64,000 nt of DNA, from assembly GCA_963808165.1 (NCBI GenBank), contig CAWEET010000021.1:504863-568862 (forward strand). The letters are read 5' to 3'. The position numbers and the translations under genes were made by a program. The notes beneath the pieces are model-generated. The model ran no database searches, was not told where the DNA came from, and saw only the letters and a program-made list of their open reading frames with translations. Origin of the DNA: Thiosocius sp963808165 (GTDB lineage Bacteria; Pseudomonadota; Gammaproteobacteria; Chromatiales; Chromatiaceae). Below are positions 8,929 to 18,378 of this stretch, piece after piece (positions within the stretch are counted from its first letter, which is position 1; every line of letters starts with the position of its first letter).

Positions 8929-10869
8929 TCAATCCAGGCCGGGTCTGGGCCAGGTGAAGTAAACGCAGGCACCCTTGCCGGGTTCGGACTCGATCCAGAT
9001 CTTGCCGCCGTGCTCTTCGACTATTTTCTTGACCAGCGCCAGGCCGATACCCGTGCTGTTCTTGTAGTCGCTGGATGCCAGGGTTTGAAACATCATGAAG
9101 ACCTTGTCGTGATACTCCGGCGCTATCCCCGGGCCGTCGTCGCAGACCGAGAACTCATACATCTCGCGGCGATTTTGCACCGAAATGCGTATCTTGCCCT
9201 TGTCACGGCCATGGTGTTTCAGGCTGTTGCTCAGCAGGTTGGAGAATACCTGTCCCAACTGCAGCCGGTCGACGTGCAGCGTTGGCATTTCGCCGCGCAC
9301 TTTGATCTTGAACCCCTTGCGCGGGGATAGCGAATCGATGACTTCGGTGATCAGCTCGCCCGTTTCCACCTCGCTCGCGGCTTCGCCGGTCTTGCCGACC
9401 CGCGAATACTCCAGCAGCCCTTCGATCAGGTCGTTCATCCTGCGCACGCGGTCGCGCAGCAGACTCAGCTGTTCGCGCGAGGAATCGTCCAGCCGCTCGT
9501 CGAGATCTTCCTCGATCCACTGGGCCAGATTCGCGACTGCCCGCAGTGGCGCTTTGAGGTCGTGGGAGGTCACGTAGGCAAACTGCTCGAGATACTGGGC
9601 CTTTCGCTCGGCCTCGGCGGTGCGGCTGGCTATGTGGTGTTCCAGGCTCTCATTGAGCCTTTGCAACTCCCGCTCGGCCGATTTACGTTCGACCATTTCG
9701 CGGTTCAGCGCCTGGACCACCTGTTGCAGTTGCGAGGTCCTCTGTTCGACCTCCATCCGAACCCGTCGGGCCCGACCGACGAGAGAAATCAGATAAGTGG
9801 TAAGCAGTGTGGTGAAGGCAAGTCCGCCGCCGAGAATCGCCCAGCTGCTGAAAAATTCGATTTGGTATCTTCCCGGGGCGGCGTTGCTCACGACCAGCCA
9901 CTGCTGGCCGCCGACCGCAATCCGTTCCTTCAGGCTCGGTCCCGTGGTGCCGGCACCCAAGTCTGTCGCCGTCTGGTCTCTCAGACGGGAGTAATGCCTG
10001 TACAGCAGCTCCTTTTCCCCGTCGGCACGATTTTGGTAAAAATGCAGGTCGATCCCGCCGAGGCTGAGGTTGGCAAGGCCCAATTCCACGATGTCTCCGA
10101 TCACGAAGACGCCGAGCGCAAATCCCCTGATAGCGGTGGGTGTCAGGTCGCCTTCACCTTCGGGTTCCCCGGTTTCAATGAATACCGGGGCGGCGATGAC
10201 GATGGCCTTCTTTCCCTCGGCGTCGTCGTCCAAGCGGATGCCCGGGGAAATCCGCGGCTCGCGCGCAAGTTCCGCCTCGCGGAGCAACACCGATGCGACT
10301 GGATCCAGGCCCAGATCGAGCCCCAGATCGGTTTTGTTGCTGCCGTAGGGTTGAACGTAGAGGCTCGGGTAGTAGACCGGTCTTGCCTGCGCACTGGCCG
10401 GCTCTCCCGAAGGATCTGTCTCGGTAATGTCGAATGGTGGAAAACTCTCGCGTGCCAATGCGACAAATTCGGAGCGCTCCTCAGCGGATACCTTGGGTAC
10501 CCATACCAGCTTCCTTATCCCGGGGAAGCGCTTTAAAGAGGGGCCCACGAATTTTCTGAAATCGCGCCGATCAACGATCTTCGAGGCCTCAAAAAAGCTG
10601 GCGATATCCTGCACGATGCCAACCGCCGCCCGGACTTCCCGCCGCACGACCAGAATGCGGTCGCTGGCCACGTCGCGAAAGGTGCTCTCGACCTGGTTTT
10701 GCGCCCGCTCTACGGATTGGGTGTACTGCATTATCGTTATGATGGTGCCCATAAGCGCCATCAGCCCGACCGGAAAGTAGGTCCACCAGAGCGGTGCGAT
10801 GGCCGCCTGTTTTGCAGACCCCGGTGCGAAGGGACGCGCGGAGTCCTGCTCCGGCACATTCGGTTTCAT
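8929..10869 (-). CDS. CHASE-domain sensor histidine kinase
   Basis: 646 residues. Transmembrane helix near 29-48, an extracytoplasmic CHASE sensor domain about 70-330, a second helix near 343-365, a coiled coil to about 420, HisKA with phosphoacceptor H436 in V-T-S-H-D-L-K-A-P, and a HATPase domain with N-S-L-K-H and D-D-G-P-G-I-A boxes. CHASE domains bind small extracellular ligands, and the ligand here is unknown. The start ATG overlaps the stop of the upstream P-loop kinase in an ATGA quartet. The partner is the single-domain regulator immediately downstream. Confidence 0.95.
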   Translation of the reverse strand: MKPNVPEQDSARPFAPGSAKQAAIAPLWWTYFPVGLMALMGTIITIMQYTQSVERAQNQVESTFRDVASDRILVVRREVRAAVGIVQDIASFFEASKIVDRRDFRKFVGPSLKRFPGIRKLVWVPKVSAEERSEFVALARESFPPFDITETDPSGEPASAQARPVYYPSLYVQPYGSNKTDLGLDLGLDPVASVLLREAELAREPRISPGIRLDDDAEGKKAIVIAAPVFIETGEPEGEGDLTPTAIRGFALGVFVIGDIVELGLANLSLGGIDLHFYQNRADGEKELLYRHYSRLRDQTATDLGAGTTGPSLKERIAVGGQQWLVVSNAAPGRYQIEFFSSWAILGGGLAFTTLLTTYLISLVGRARRVRMEVEQRTSQLQQVVQALNREMVERKSAERELQRLNESLEHHIASRTAEAERKAQYLEQFAYVTSHDLKAPLRAVANLAQWIEEDLDERLDDSSREQLSLLRDRVRRMNDLIEGLLEYSRVGKTGEAASEVETGELITEVIDSLSPRKGFKIKVRGEMPTLHVDRLQLGQVFSNLLSNSLKHHGRDKGKIRISVQNRREMYEFSVCDDGPGIAPEYHDKVFMMFQTLASSDYKNSTGIGLALVKKIVEEHGGKIWIESEPGKGACVYFTWPRPGLD

Positions 10870-12119
10870 GGTCCGGTGCCGGGTGGAAAATGCCGGCTGA
10901 TCTTGATGCTGATCTCCATCAAGAGTTCCTGCAGGGCCTCGTCGACATCACTGTTGACGATCAACGGGACACCGCGATCTTCTGCCTCTGCAAGCAGGAA
11001 CGATTGCAATGTCCATATCTGATCAAGTCCTTCGAGATAGTGCGACGATGGTCTCTCGGTCTGCTCCCTTGCCCGGTGCTGGAGGCGTTTGGAAAGCGTC
11101 TTTTTGTTGGGCACGACCAGCATCAGCGGAACCACGACCGCGCGATCGCGCGCGACGTCCAGGTCGAGCCTGGCCGGCAGGATATGGACGCCGTCTACGA
11201 TGAGATCCTGGACCTCCTTCACGGCGCGTTGGATGGTCGCCTCGAGCCCGTCTTTGACCTTCTCGAATTGCGAAATAAATCCCTCGATCACCTTTGTTTG
11301 GCCAATGTCACCTGCCGATCTGCCGTTATCCGTCAGCCCCCGCCAGGCCTCGAAACTCGAATAGTCGAGGGTCGCGATCTTGTCGCGCGGAAGGTAGCAG
11401 CGCACGATCTCGCGCATCATATCGGTGGACTGGGTCCTTACGATGTTCAGCTTGTAGGCCAACTCGGTCGTCAGTGTGCTCTTTCCCGTGCCGGTCACGC
11501 CGCCGATCAGCAGGATCAACGGCAGGCCACTCGCCCTGAAGCGTTGCCACGCGAGATAACTGTCCGCTGCCGACGCCGAGCAGTGCCGCCGAAGGCATCT
11601 TTCCACGATGTCTCTGAGGTCGACGGTATCGACGATCTCGGTCCCTGCCTTGTGCAGATCGTCATGTGCCTGTTTGGCCGCCTCCAGTGCGTCTGCACGT
11701 TCTATCGCGCAGGCTTCGATCGAACGAGCGAGCAGGCCGGTGGAAAATGGCGCAAGCTCGGTCGAGGTGCGCACCATGATCTGCCGATCTGTCGAAGACC
11801 CCAGCGCGTAGGCCGCGGCCCTGGCATCCCCGAAACCTTGCTGAAGTTCCGCTATCACCCACTGTCTGAGGGTCTCTGTGGAGACCTTGGACTTGCTTTC
11901 GAGTTGGTTACGAGCTGTCTGCGCAAGCAGGTAGGCATCCTCGAACGGGAGGCCGGAACGTACCAGAGACTCGACCAGAACGCCGCGCAGGAATGGATTC
12001 TTTTCGCCAGAGGCCGTTTCGACAAAAAATTTTCTAGCCACCAATCGTTTCCATGGAAAACTCCCTTCCTGCCACCGCGCTGTGCCCGGGACTCTGGCGA
12101 TGTTCCCGATTGCGACCAT
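10866..12119 (-). CDS. 2-phosphoglycerate-kinase-like P-loop kinase with N-terminal ATP-cone-like region
   Basis: 417 residues. Residues about 25-110 look like an ATP-cone: K-R-L-V-A-R-K-F-F, then N-P-F-L-R-G-V-L-V-E-S-L-V-R-S-G-L. From about 203 comes a P-loop domain with Walker A G-G-V-T-G-T-G-K-S-T-L. This layout is that of the 2-phosphoglycerate kinase family, described from methanogenic archaea that make cyclic 2,3-diphosphoglycerate. The substrate in a gammaproteobacterium is not known to me. The start has a TAAGG site five bases upstream. Translational coupling to a CHASE kinase suggests a signalling or regulatory use, which is inference. Confidence 0.8.
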   Translation of the reverse strand: MVAIGNIARVPGTARWQEGSFPWKRLVARKFFVETASGEKNPFLRGVLVESLVRSGLPFEDAYLLAQTARNQLESKSKVSTETLRQWVIAELQQGFGDARAAAYALGSSTDRQIMVRTSTELAPFSTGLLARSIEACAIERADALEAAKQAHDDLHKAGTEIVDTVDLRDIVERCLRRHCSASAADSYLAWQRFRASGLPLILLIGGVTGTGKSTLTTELAYKLNIVRTQSTDMMREIVRCYLPRDKIATLDYSSFEAWRGLTDNGRSAGDIGQTKVIEGFISQFEKVKDGLEATIQRAVKEVQDLIVDGVHILPARLDLDVARDRAVVVPLMLVVPNKKTLSKRLQHRAREQTERPSSHYLEGLDQIWTLQSFLLAEAEDRGVPLIVNSDVDEALQELLMEISIKISRHFPPGTGP

Positions 12120-12721
12120 TTAGCCTTACCCGGGCGCTGTCGTCCATCTGCACCCGCGGGATGCCGGCGTCCTGCCGAACCCGCTGAATCGGAGCGGGTT
12201 CGGCGTGCGCAAACCCCCCGACCACTGCCGGTGACCCCATCCGGGGACGGATTGCAGACATCCGGGAATTACCTGCCACGGCTGTTCGCTGAGCACCGCG
12301 GGCCAACGGTCATCGCACCGGCCTGGGCGCCAGCGGCACGGCGTATTCGGCTCGCGGGACGCCGTGAACCCCTCCCTGGAGGCTCGATTGCTGCCTTGTC
12401 GGCAGCAGGCATCAGCACACGCGACATGCCACAGCGCTGTTCATGGCCGGATGGTCCGGAAGGCAAGCGCCATCGGGGCGCAGCGCGTCTCAAGACCGGG
12501 CATCGCCCGACTCAGACGCTAGCCTGCCCGAAACAGAACACCTTTGCAGAGAACGAGGTTTCAATAATCGAAATGGCCGCCTGATTCGGCCTCCGATGGG
12601 CCGGGAACCACCCTTTGGAGAGGCGCAGCAGGCGCATCGAGCTATCCGGCAGCGGTATCACAAGCGCGGCGCGCTCAGGTGCCGGTCGCGACCGGCCCGG
12701 GCCGACAAGCCCGGGTCCGGT
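12120..12721. other. 600-base intergenic stretch with a degenerate repeat copy
   Basis: No gene recognised between the P-loop kinase start and the leuA stop. At 12359-12387 there is a degenerate copy of the core of the dispersed repeat (ACGCCGTGAA, then CCCTGGAGGCTCGA). It is followed by a perfect 7-bp hairpin TGCTGCC-TTGTC-GGCAGCA. Two further inverted repeats lie next to the leuA stop and are listed separately. Confidence 0.5.
12681..12716 (-). terminator. Inverted repeats just after leuA
   Basis: The perfect palindrome GCCGGTCGCGACCGGC (12681-12696) is followed by a GGCCCGGGC / GCCCGGGTC hairpin ending five bases before the leuA stop codon. Strong stems at a gene end suggest a terminator for leuA. 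No T run follows on the minus strand, so a rho-independent mechanism is not well supported. Confidence 0.35.
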
Positions 12722-14389
12722 TCAGGCCGCCGCCTGAGTCAGCAGGGCGCGGTTCATCGCAGCGAGCACTGCGCGCATCGATGCGCTCACGGTATCCCGA
12801 TCGAACGCCGCCCCGCCGGCCCGACGCCCGTCGATGCTCAACTGCACATAGGCCACCGCGTCGGCCGTGGTGCCAGAGCCGATGGCATGTTCGCTGTAGT
12901 CGACCACATTCACGCGGTTGCCGTAAGCGGCCGTCCAGGCGTCGACGAATGCCTCGATCGCACCCTCGCCGCTGCCGTGCAGGGTGCTCACCCGGCCGGC
13001 ATCGTCGATCTGTGCCTCGATGATATCGATACCGTCACGGCGATCGAGGCGGTAGCCGACCAGGGTCAGCGGATGCCGCGCGTCGGCAAAGTGCTGCAGG
13101 AACAACTCGTGGATGCGTTTGGCGCTGATCTCGCCGCTGTGGTTTTCGCTTTCGCGCTGGACGATCTGCGCCAGCTCGACCTGCATCCAGCGTGGCAGTG
13201 TGAGCCCGTAATCGCGTTCCAGTACGAAGGCCATGCCGCCTTTGCCGGACTGACTGTTGACTCTTATGACGGCCTGGTAGTCGCGGCCCAGGTCGCGCGG
13301 GTCGATCGGCAGATAGGCAACCTGCCAGGGCTGGTCCTCCGTCTGCTTGAGCAGGCACTTGCGGATCGCGTCCTGATGACTGCCGGAGAATGCGGTGTAG
13401 ACCAGTTCTCCGACCCAGGGATGGCGCGGGTGGACCGGCAGCCCGGTGCACTGGGTGTAGACCTGGATGATCTCGTCCGGGTTGGACAGATCCAGTCGCG
13501 GGTCGACGCCCTGGCTGTACAGGTTCATCGCCAGCGTCACGATATCCATGTTGCCTGTGCGTTCGCCGTTGCCCAGTAATGTGCCCTCGACGCGGTCCGC
13601 GCCGGCCATCAGGCCCAGCTCGGCGGCGGCCACCGCGGTCCCACGGTCGTTGTGGGTGTGCAGCGAGATGATCAGTGCCTCGCGGCGCGCCACGTGGTGA
13701 CAAAAATATTCGACCTGATCGGCAAACAGGTTCGGTGTACTGCTTTCGACTGTGGCCGGCAGATTGATGATGCAGGGCTGTGCCGGCGTCGGTTGCCAGA
13801 TCGCGGTCACCGCATCACAGACCTCGACCGCATAGTCCCACTCGGTATCCGAAAAGCTCTCCGGCGAATACTGAAACACCCACTCGGTCTCGGGGTGTTG
13901 GCGTGCCTCGTCCAGCAACATCTGCGCGCCCTGCACCGCGATCTGCTTGATACCCTCGCGGTCGCGCCCGAATACGCGCTCGCGCTGCACCGTCGAGGTC
14001 GAGTTGTAGACATGAACGATCGCCCGGCGCGCGCCCTTCAACGCCTCGAAGGTGCGCTTTATCAGTGACTCGCGGGCCTGTACCAGGACCTGCACGGTGA
14101 CGTCCGCCGGGATGCGGTCGTTCTCGATCAGCCAGCGCACGAAGTCGAAATCCGGTTGACTCGCTGACGGGAAACCGACCTCGATCTCCTTCAGCCCGAT
14201 CTTTACCAGTAAATCCCACAGGCGGCGTTTCTGGGTGACGTTCATCGGTTCGAGCAGTGCCTGGTTGCCGTCGCGCAGGTCGACGCTGGCCCAGATCGGC
14301 GCGTTGTCGATGGATCGATCAGGCCAGCGGCGGTTGCGCAGCGCAACGGGTCTTGCCGGGCGGTACTTGCGATGGTCGAAGCTGCTCAC
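12722..14389 (-). CDS. leuA: 2-isopropylmalate synthase (LeuA2 type)
   Basis: 555 residues. It catalyses the first committed step of leucine biosynthesis, condensing acetyl-CoA with 2-oxoisovalerate. D-L-R-D-G-N-Q-A-L near 36-44 holds the metal aspartate. S-L-H-T-H-N-D-R-G-T-A holds the metal histidines, and G-N-G-E-R-T-G-N is also present. The C-terminal third is the leucine-sensing regulatory domain. The frame extends upstream, but the GTG at 14389 has a GGGAG site nine bases before it and gives the normal length of the long LeuA class. A divergent Lrp-family gene and a hairpin in the leader suggest regulated expression. Confidence 0.95.
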   Translation of the reverse strand: MSSFDHRKYRPARPVALRNRRWPDRSIDNAPIWASVDLRDGNQALLEPMNVTQKRRLWDLLVKIGLKEIEVGFPSASQPDFDFVRWLIENDRIPADVTVQVLVQARESLIKRTFEALKGARRAIVHVYNSTSTVQRERVFGRDREGIKQIAVQGAQMLLDEARQHPETEWVFQYSPESFSDTEWDYAVEVCDAVTAIWQPTPAQPCIINLPATVESSTPNLFADQVEYFCHHVARREALIISLHTHNDRGTAVAAAELGLMAGADRVEGTLLGNGERTGNMDIVTLAMNLYSQGVDPRLDLSNPDEIIQVYTQCTGLPVHPRHPWVGELVYTAFSGSHQDAIRKCLLKQTEDQPWQVAYLPIDPRDLGRDYQAVIRVNSQSGKGGMAFVLERDYGLTLPRWMQVELAQIVQRESENHSGEISAKRIHELFLQHFADARHPLTLVGYRLDRRDGIDIIEAQIDDAGRVSTLHGSGEGAIEAFVDAWTAAYGNRVNVVDYSEHAIGSGTTADAVAYVQLSIDGRRAGGAAFDRDTVSASMRAVLAAMNRALLTQAAA

Positions 14390-14428
14390 GTTTGATGGCT
14401 CCCAGGGTGCATGTTGTCTGTTTGCCTG

Positions 14429-14449
14429 ACCTCCCCGGTCAGGGGAGGT
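14429..14449 (-). promoter_or_regulatory. Hairpin in the leuA leader
   Basis: Perfect 8-bp stem ACCTCCCC / GGGGAGGT with a five-base loop, about 40 bases upstream of the leuA start. There is no T run, and I see no leucine-rich leader peptide. It could be an RNA or operator element, or chance in GC-rich DNA. Confidence 0.35.
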
Positions 14450-14674
14450 GGCGGCGGCTGGTGGTTCTTCCCCCGACGGGGCCGCTGCTGCGCGAGACCT
14501 CGTGAGTCCTTGGCAGCCGCTGACCGGCTTGTGGCCGATGTTGAAAGGATAGGGCAGCGAGCACCGCAAATGATTGCGAATTCAGCGTCAAAAGACACCA
14601 GTCTGGAAATATAATTGCGCAATGAGTAAGATACTCGGCATGAGGTGCTTTGGCCATGCCGGCAGGAGGCAGAA

Positions 14675-15139
14675 ATGGACTTGGACCGCTACGACCGGCG
14701 GATCCTGGAGGTGTTGCAGGAGCAGGGGCGGATCAGCAACCAGGAACTGGCCGAGCGCATCGGACTCTCGCCATCGCCCTGCCTGCGGCGGGTGCGTACG
14801 CTTGAGGAAAGCGGCCTGATTACCGGCTACCGCGCGGTACTGGATGCGCGGCGGCTCGGCTTGAGCCTGCTCGCGTTGATCCATATCTCGATGGATCGGC
14901 ATACCCCGGAGCGCTTCGCCGCATTCGAGGAACGGGTGCGTGCGCTGCCAGAGGTGCTCGAGTGCCTGTTGATCACCGGCCAGGATGCCGACTATCAGCT
15001 CAAGGTCATCGTGCGCGACATGGACGCCTACCAAGCCTTGTTGCTGGACAAGATCACGCGCATCGAGGGGGTGAGCGGCGTGCATTCGAGTTTCGTGATG
15101 CGCCGAGTGATCGACAAGACCTCACTCCCGCTGGCGTGA
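14675..15139 (+). CDS. Lrp/AsnC-family transcriptional regulator
   Basis: 154 residues. N-terminal winged helix-turn-helix (residues about 3-60, with R-I-S-N-Q-E-L-A-E-R-I-G-L-S and L-R-R-V-R-T-L-E-E-S-G-L-I) and a C-terminal RAM ligand-binding domain. The ATG at 14675 follows a GGAGG site with ideal spacing. The longer frame beginning at 14645 has none. It is divergent from leuA across 285 bases. A leucine-responsive regulator beside leucine synthase makes leuA the obvious first target, but no operator was identified. Confidence 0.92.
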   Translation: MDLDRYDRRILEVLQEQGRISNQELAERIGLSPSPCLRRVRTLEESGLITGYRAVLDARRLGLSLLALIHISMDRHTPERFAAFEERVRALPEVLECLLITGQDADYQLKVIVRDMDAYQALLLDKITRIEGVSGVHSSFVMRRVIDKTSLPLA

Positions 15140-15599
15140 ATGATGCGGGCCAATGCGTCAGATTGCCTGTCGGCCCGGCATCCGGGGTGTTACGGCTCGC
15201 AGCGATGCCCCGGCGAATGCAAAGTTTGAGCGCTGACGGTCGATTCGCGGCAGGCTCGCCCGACGCTCAAGCCGAATGTGATTGGCTGGCGACTGATTGC
15301 GCGAGGGAATACGAGCTGCTCGAGCTGTATGTCGTCGCGCGCGCCAACGGCCTGCCGATCGAGATGCCCGCCGTTCGCTTCCGATTGCCTTTCGGCAGAT
15401 TTGAAAAATGGGCTTTGACGTCTGTGCGATTTGGCTCTCACGCCCTGTAAGCCGCTCTGGGCCATTTTTCGCCTATGTCGCACCTTCAAGGGTGTGTTAC
15501 CATCATTCGCTTGATTCGTCCTTAAAATGAGCGAGCCCGCTCCCCGGCTGGGCGCCCGCGTTCGCACCATCACCCGGGGTGCAGATTGGAAAGCCATCG
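15140..15599. other. Intergenic region upstream of gyrA
   Basis: 460 bases without a recognisable gene. The inverted arms GAAAAATGG (15403-15411) and CCATTTTTC (15462-15470) are the only clear structure. The AT-richer segment around 15495-15530 is the likeliest place for the gyrA promoter. I could not define -35 and -10 boxes with normal spacing. Confidence 0.4.
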
Positions 15600-18182
15600 A
15601 TGACCGACTTCGCCAAGGAAATCCTGCCCGTCAATCTCGAAGACGAGATGCAACAGTCCTACCTGGACTATGCGATGAGCGTCATCGTCGGGCGTGCCCT
15701 GCCCGATGTGCGCGACGGGCTCAAGCCGGTTCACCGTCGGGTGTTGTTCGCGATGGGTGAGTTGGGCAACGACTGGAACAAGCCCTACAAGAAATCGGCA
15801 CGCGTGGTCGGTGACGTAATCGGCAAGTACCATCCGCACGGCGACACCGCGGTCTACGACACGATCGTGCGCATGGCGCAGCCGTTCTCGCTGCGTTACA
15901 TGCTGATCGATGGCCAGGGCAATTTCGGATCGGTGGATGGTGATGCCCCGGCGGCCATGCGTTACACCGAGGTGCGCATGGCCAAGATTGCGCACGAACT
16001 GCTCGCCGACATCGATAAGGAAACCGTCGATTTCGTCCCGAACTACGACGAATCCGAGCACGAGCCACAGGTCCTGCCGGCCAAGATACCGAACTTGCTG
16101 ATCAACGGCTCGTCCGGCATTGCGGTGGGGATGGCGACCAACATTCCGCCGCACAACATCACCGAGGTGATCGACGCCTGTGTCCGGGTGATCGACCAGC
16201 CTGCGGTGAGCATCGAGGAGCTCATGGAGATCGTGCCGGGTCCGGATTTTCCGACCGCCGCGATCATCAATGGGGTCCATGGGGTGCGCGAGGCCTACCG
16301 CACCGGTCGCGGCAAGGTTTACATCCGCGCCCGCACCAGCTTCGAAGAGATGGAGCACGGCCGGCAGCGGATCGTCGTCAACGAGCTCCCGTATCAGGTC
16401 AACAAGGCGCGCCTGCTCGAAAAGATCGCCGAGCTGGTGAAGGACAAGAAGCTCGAGGGCATCAGCGAGCTGCGCGACGAGTCCGACAAGGACGGCATGC
16501 GCATGGTGATCGAGCTGCGCCGCGGCGAGGTCGCCGAGGTGGTGCTGAACAATCTGTTCCAGCAGACACAGATGCAGAATGTCTTCGGGATCAATATCGT
16601 CGCGCTGGTCGATGGACAACCGCGCACGCTGAATCTCAAGCAGCTGCTGGAATACTTCCTGCGCCATCGGCGCGAGGTGGTGACCCGACGCACCCTGTTC
16701 GACCTGCGCAAGGCGCGCGAGCGGGCGCATATGCTCGAGGGCCTGGCGGTCGCGCTAGCCAATATCGACGAGGTGATCGCGCTGATCAAGGCGGCCCCCA
16801 GTCCGGCCGAGGCGAAGAAGCGGCTGGTCGAGCGCCTCTGGCAATCGGGTACGGTCGAGGCCATGCTATCGCGCGCCGGGGCGGATGCCTCGCGTCCCGA
16901 GGACCTGTCGGCGGAGTTCGGCCTGACCGATGCAGGCTACCGCCTGACGGAGACCCAGGCGCAGGCGATCCTGGATCTGAGACTGCAAAAACTCACCGGT
17001 CTGGAACAAGACAAGATAATCAATGAATTCCAGGATTTGCTGGAGAAAATTGCGGATCTACTTCAAATATTGTCCAGCCCCGAGCGGCTGATGCAGGTGA
17101 TCAAGGACGAGTTGGTCGAGATGCGCGAGCAGTTCGGGGACGAGCGCCGCAGCGAGATCGTGATCAATCGCATGGATCTGACGCTGGAGGACCTGATCAC
17201 CGAAGAAGACGTCGTGGTCACGCTGTCGCATCAGGGTTACGCCAAGTCGCAACCGGTCGGCGATTATCGGGCGCAGCGGCGTGGCGGCCGCGGCAAGATG
17301 GCGACCGCCACCAAGGACGAGGATTTCGTCGACAAGCTGTTCGTCGCCAATACGCACGACACCATCCTATGTTTCTCCAGCCGCGGTAAATGCTACTGGC
17401 TCAAGGTGTACGAATTGCCGCAGGCCGGACGCAGCGCCCGTGGCCGACCGATGGTCAATCTGTTGCCGCTGGAGCAGGGTGAGCGCATCAACGCGGTGTT
17501 GCCGGTGCGTGAGTACACGGAGGACCGCTTCGTGTTCATGGCGACTGCATCGGGCACCGTCAAGAAGACCTCGCTGGTCGATTTCTCGCGGCCACGGTCG
17601 AACGGTATCATCGCGGTCGACCTGCGTGACGACGACCAACTGATCGGGGTCGACATCACCGATGGGAGCCAAAGCGTCATGCTGTTCACCTCGGCCGGCA
17701 AGGCGATCCGATTCAAGGAATCCGACGTGCGGGCCATGGGTCGCACCGCCTGTGGTGTGCGCGGCGTCAAGCTGGGCAGGGGACAGCGGGTGATCTCGCT
17801 GATCATCGGCAATCAGGGGGACGTCATGACGGTCACCGAGAACGGCTTCGGCAAGCGGACGCCGATCGAGCAGTTCCCGATCAAGGGTCGCGGCGGCATG
17901 GGTGTCATCTCCATCAAGGTCTCGGACCGCAATGGCGGACAGGTTGGCGCGGTGCGCGTGGATGAGGATGACGAGATGATGCTGATCACGAATGGCGGCA
18001 CGCTGGTGCGGACCCGGGTCGCCGATGTCTCGCAGATGGGGCGTGACACCCAGGGCGTGACGATGATCCGCCTGTCGAAAGATGAGAAACTGATCGGTAT
18101 CGAGCGCATCGAGGCGCTGGATGTCGAGGATGACGGCGACATCGAAGACGAAGTCGACGGCGCCGGCTCGGATGCGGACTGA
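15600..18182 (+). CDS. gyrA: DNA gyrase subunit A
   Basis: 860 residues. The N-terminal breakage-reunion domain has catalytic Y122 in A-A-M-R-Y-T-E. The C-terminal beta-pinwheel begins with the GyrA-box-like Q-R-R-G-G-R-G-K near residue 560. The start at 15600 has GGAAAG six bases upstream. In the quinolone-resistance region, position 83 is threonine (H-G-D-T-A-V-Y-D) and position 87 is aspartate. Thr83 is the wild-type residue in Pseudomonas aeruginosa, so it need not mark acquired resistance. A short acidic tail (D-D-G-D-I-E-D-E) ends the protein. Confidence 0.98.
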   Translation: MTDFAKEILPVNLEDEMQQSYLDYAMSVIVGRALPDVRDGLKPVHRRVLFAMGELGNDWNKPYKKSARVVGDVIGKYHPHGDTAVYDTIVRMAQPFSLRYMLIDGQGNFGSVDGDAPAAMRYTEVRMAKIAHELLADIDKETVDFVPNYDESEHEPQVLPAKIPNLLINGSSGIAVGMATNIPPHNITEVIDACVRVIDQPAVSIEELMEIVPGPDFPTAAIINGVHGVREAYRTGRGKVYIRARTSFEEMEHGRQRIVVNELPYQVNKARLLEKIAELVKDKKLEGISELRDESDKDGMRMVIELRRGEVAEVVLNNLFQQTQMQNVFGINIVALVDGQPRTLNLKQLLEYFLRHRREVVTRRTLFDLRKARERAHMLEGLAVALANIDEVIALIKAAPSPAEAKKRLVERLWQSGTVEAMLSRAGADASRPEDLSAEFGLTDAGYRLTETQAQAILDLRLQKLTGLEQDKIINEFQDLLEKIADLLQILSSPERLMQVIKDELVEMREQFGDERRSEIVINRMDLTLEDLITEEDVVVTLSHQGYAKSQPVGDYRAQRRGGRGKMATATKDEDFVDKLFVANTHDTILCFSSRGKCYWLKVYELPQAGRSARGRPMVNLLPLEQGERINAVLPVREYTEDRFVFMATASGTVKKTSLVDFSRPRSNGIIAVDLRDDDQLIGVDITDGSQSVMLFTSAGKAIRFKESDVRAMGRTACGVRGVKLGRGQRVISLIIGNQGDVMTVTENGFGKRTPIEQFPIKGRGGMGVISIKVSDRNGGQVGAVRVDEDDEMMLITNGGTLVRTRVADVSQMGRDTQGVTMIRLSKDEKLIGIERIEALDVEDDGDIEDEVDGAGSDAD

Positions 18183-18378
18183 TTTCCCGCAGGGATTATT
18201 CGGCGCTGCAGCATGCTCTCTTGCTCCGGCAGATAATGCCCTGCCACCGAACGCCGGGCGGCATCGTTCGGCAGGATATGCAGCGGTCCCTGACGGCGTC
18301 GTAACCCTCGGGGCCCCGATGTCTGTGCCCGCGCAGTAGACGAAACGAACAATTCACTCAACTTGACCGGAAGCAGCT

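Noticed and set aside
10794..12584. Plus-strand open frame of 596 residues
   Set aside because: Antisense to the P-loop kinase gene. High GC at third positions keeps the opposite frame open. No recognisable domain.
14386..14622. A leucine leader peptide for attenuation of leuA
   Set aside because: The only short frame in the leader has a run of prolines rather than leucines, and the hairpin lacks a T run.
14962..15450. Plus-strand frame between the Lrp gene and gyrA
   Set aside because: Its first part overlaps the Lrp gene in another frame and the remainder resembles nothing known. No ribosome binding site supports an internal start.
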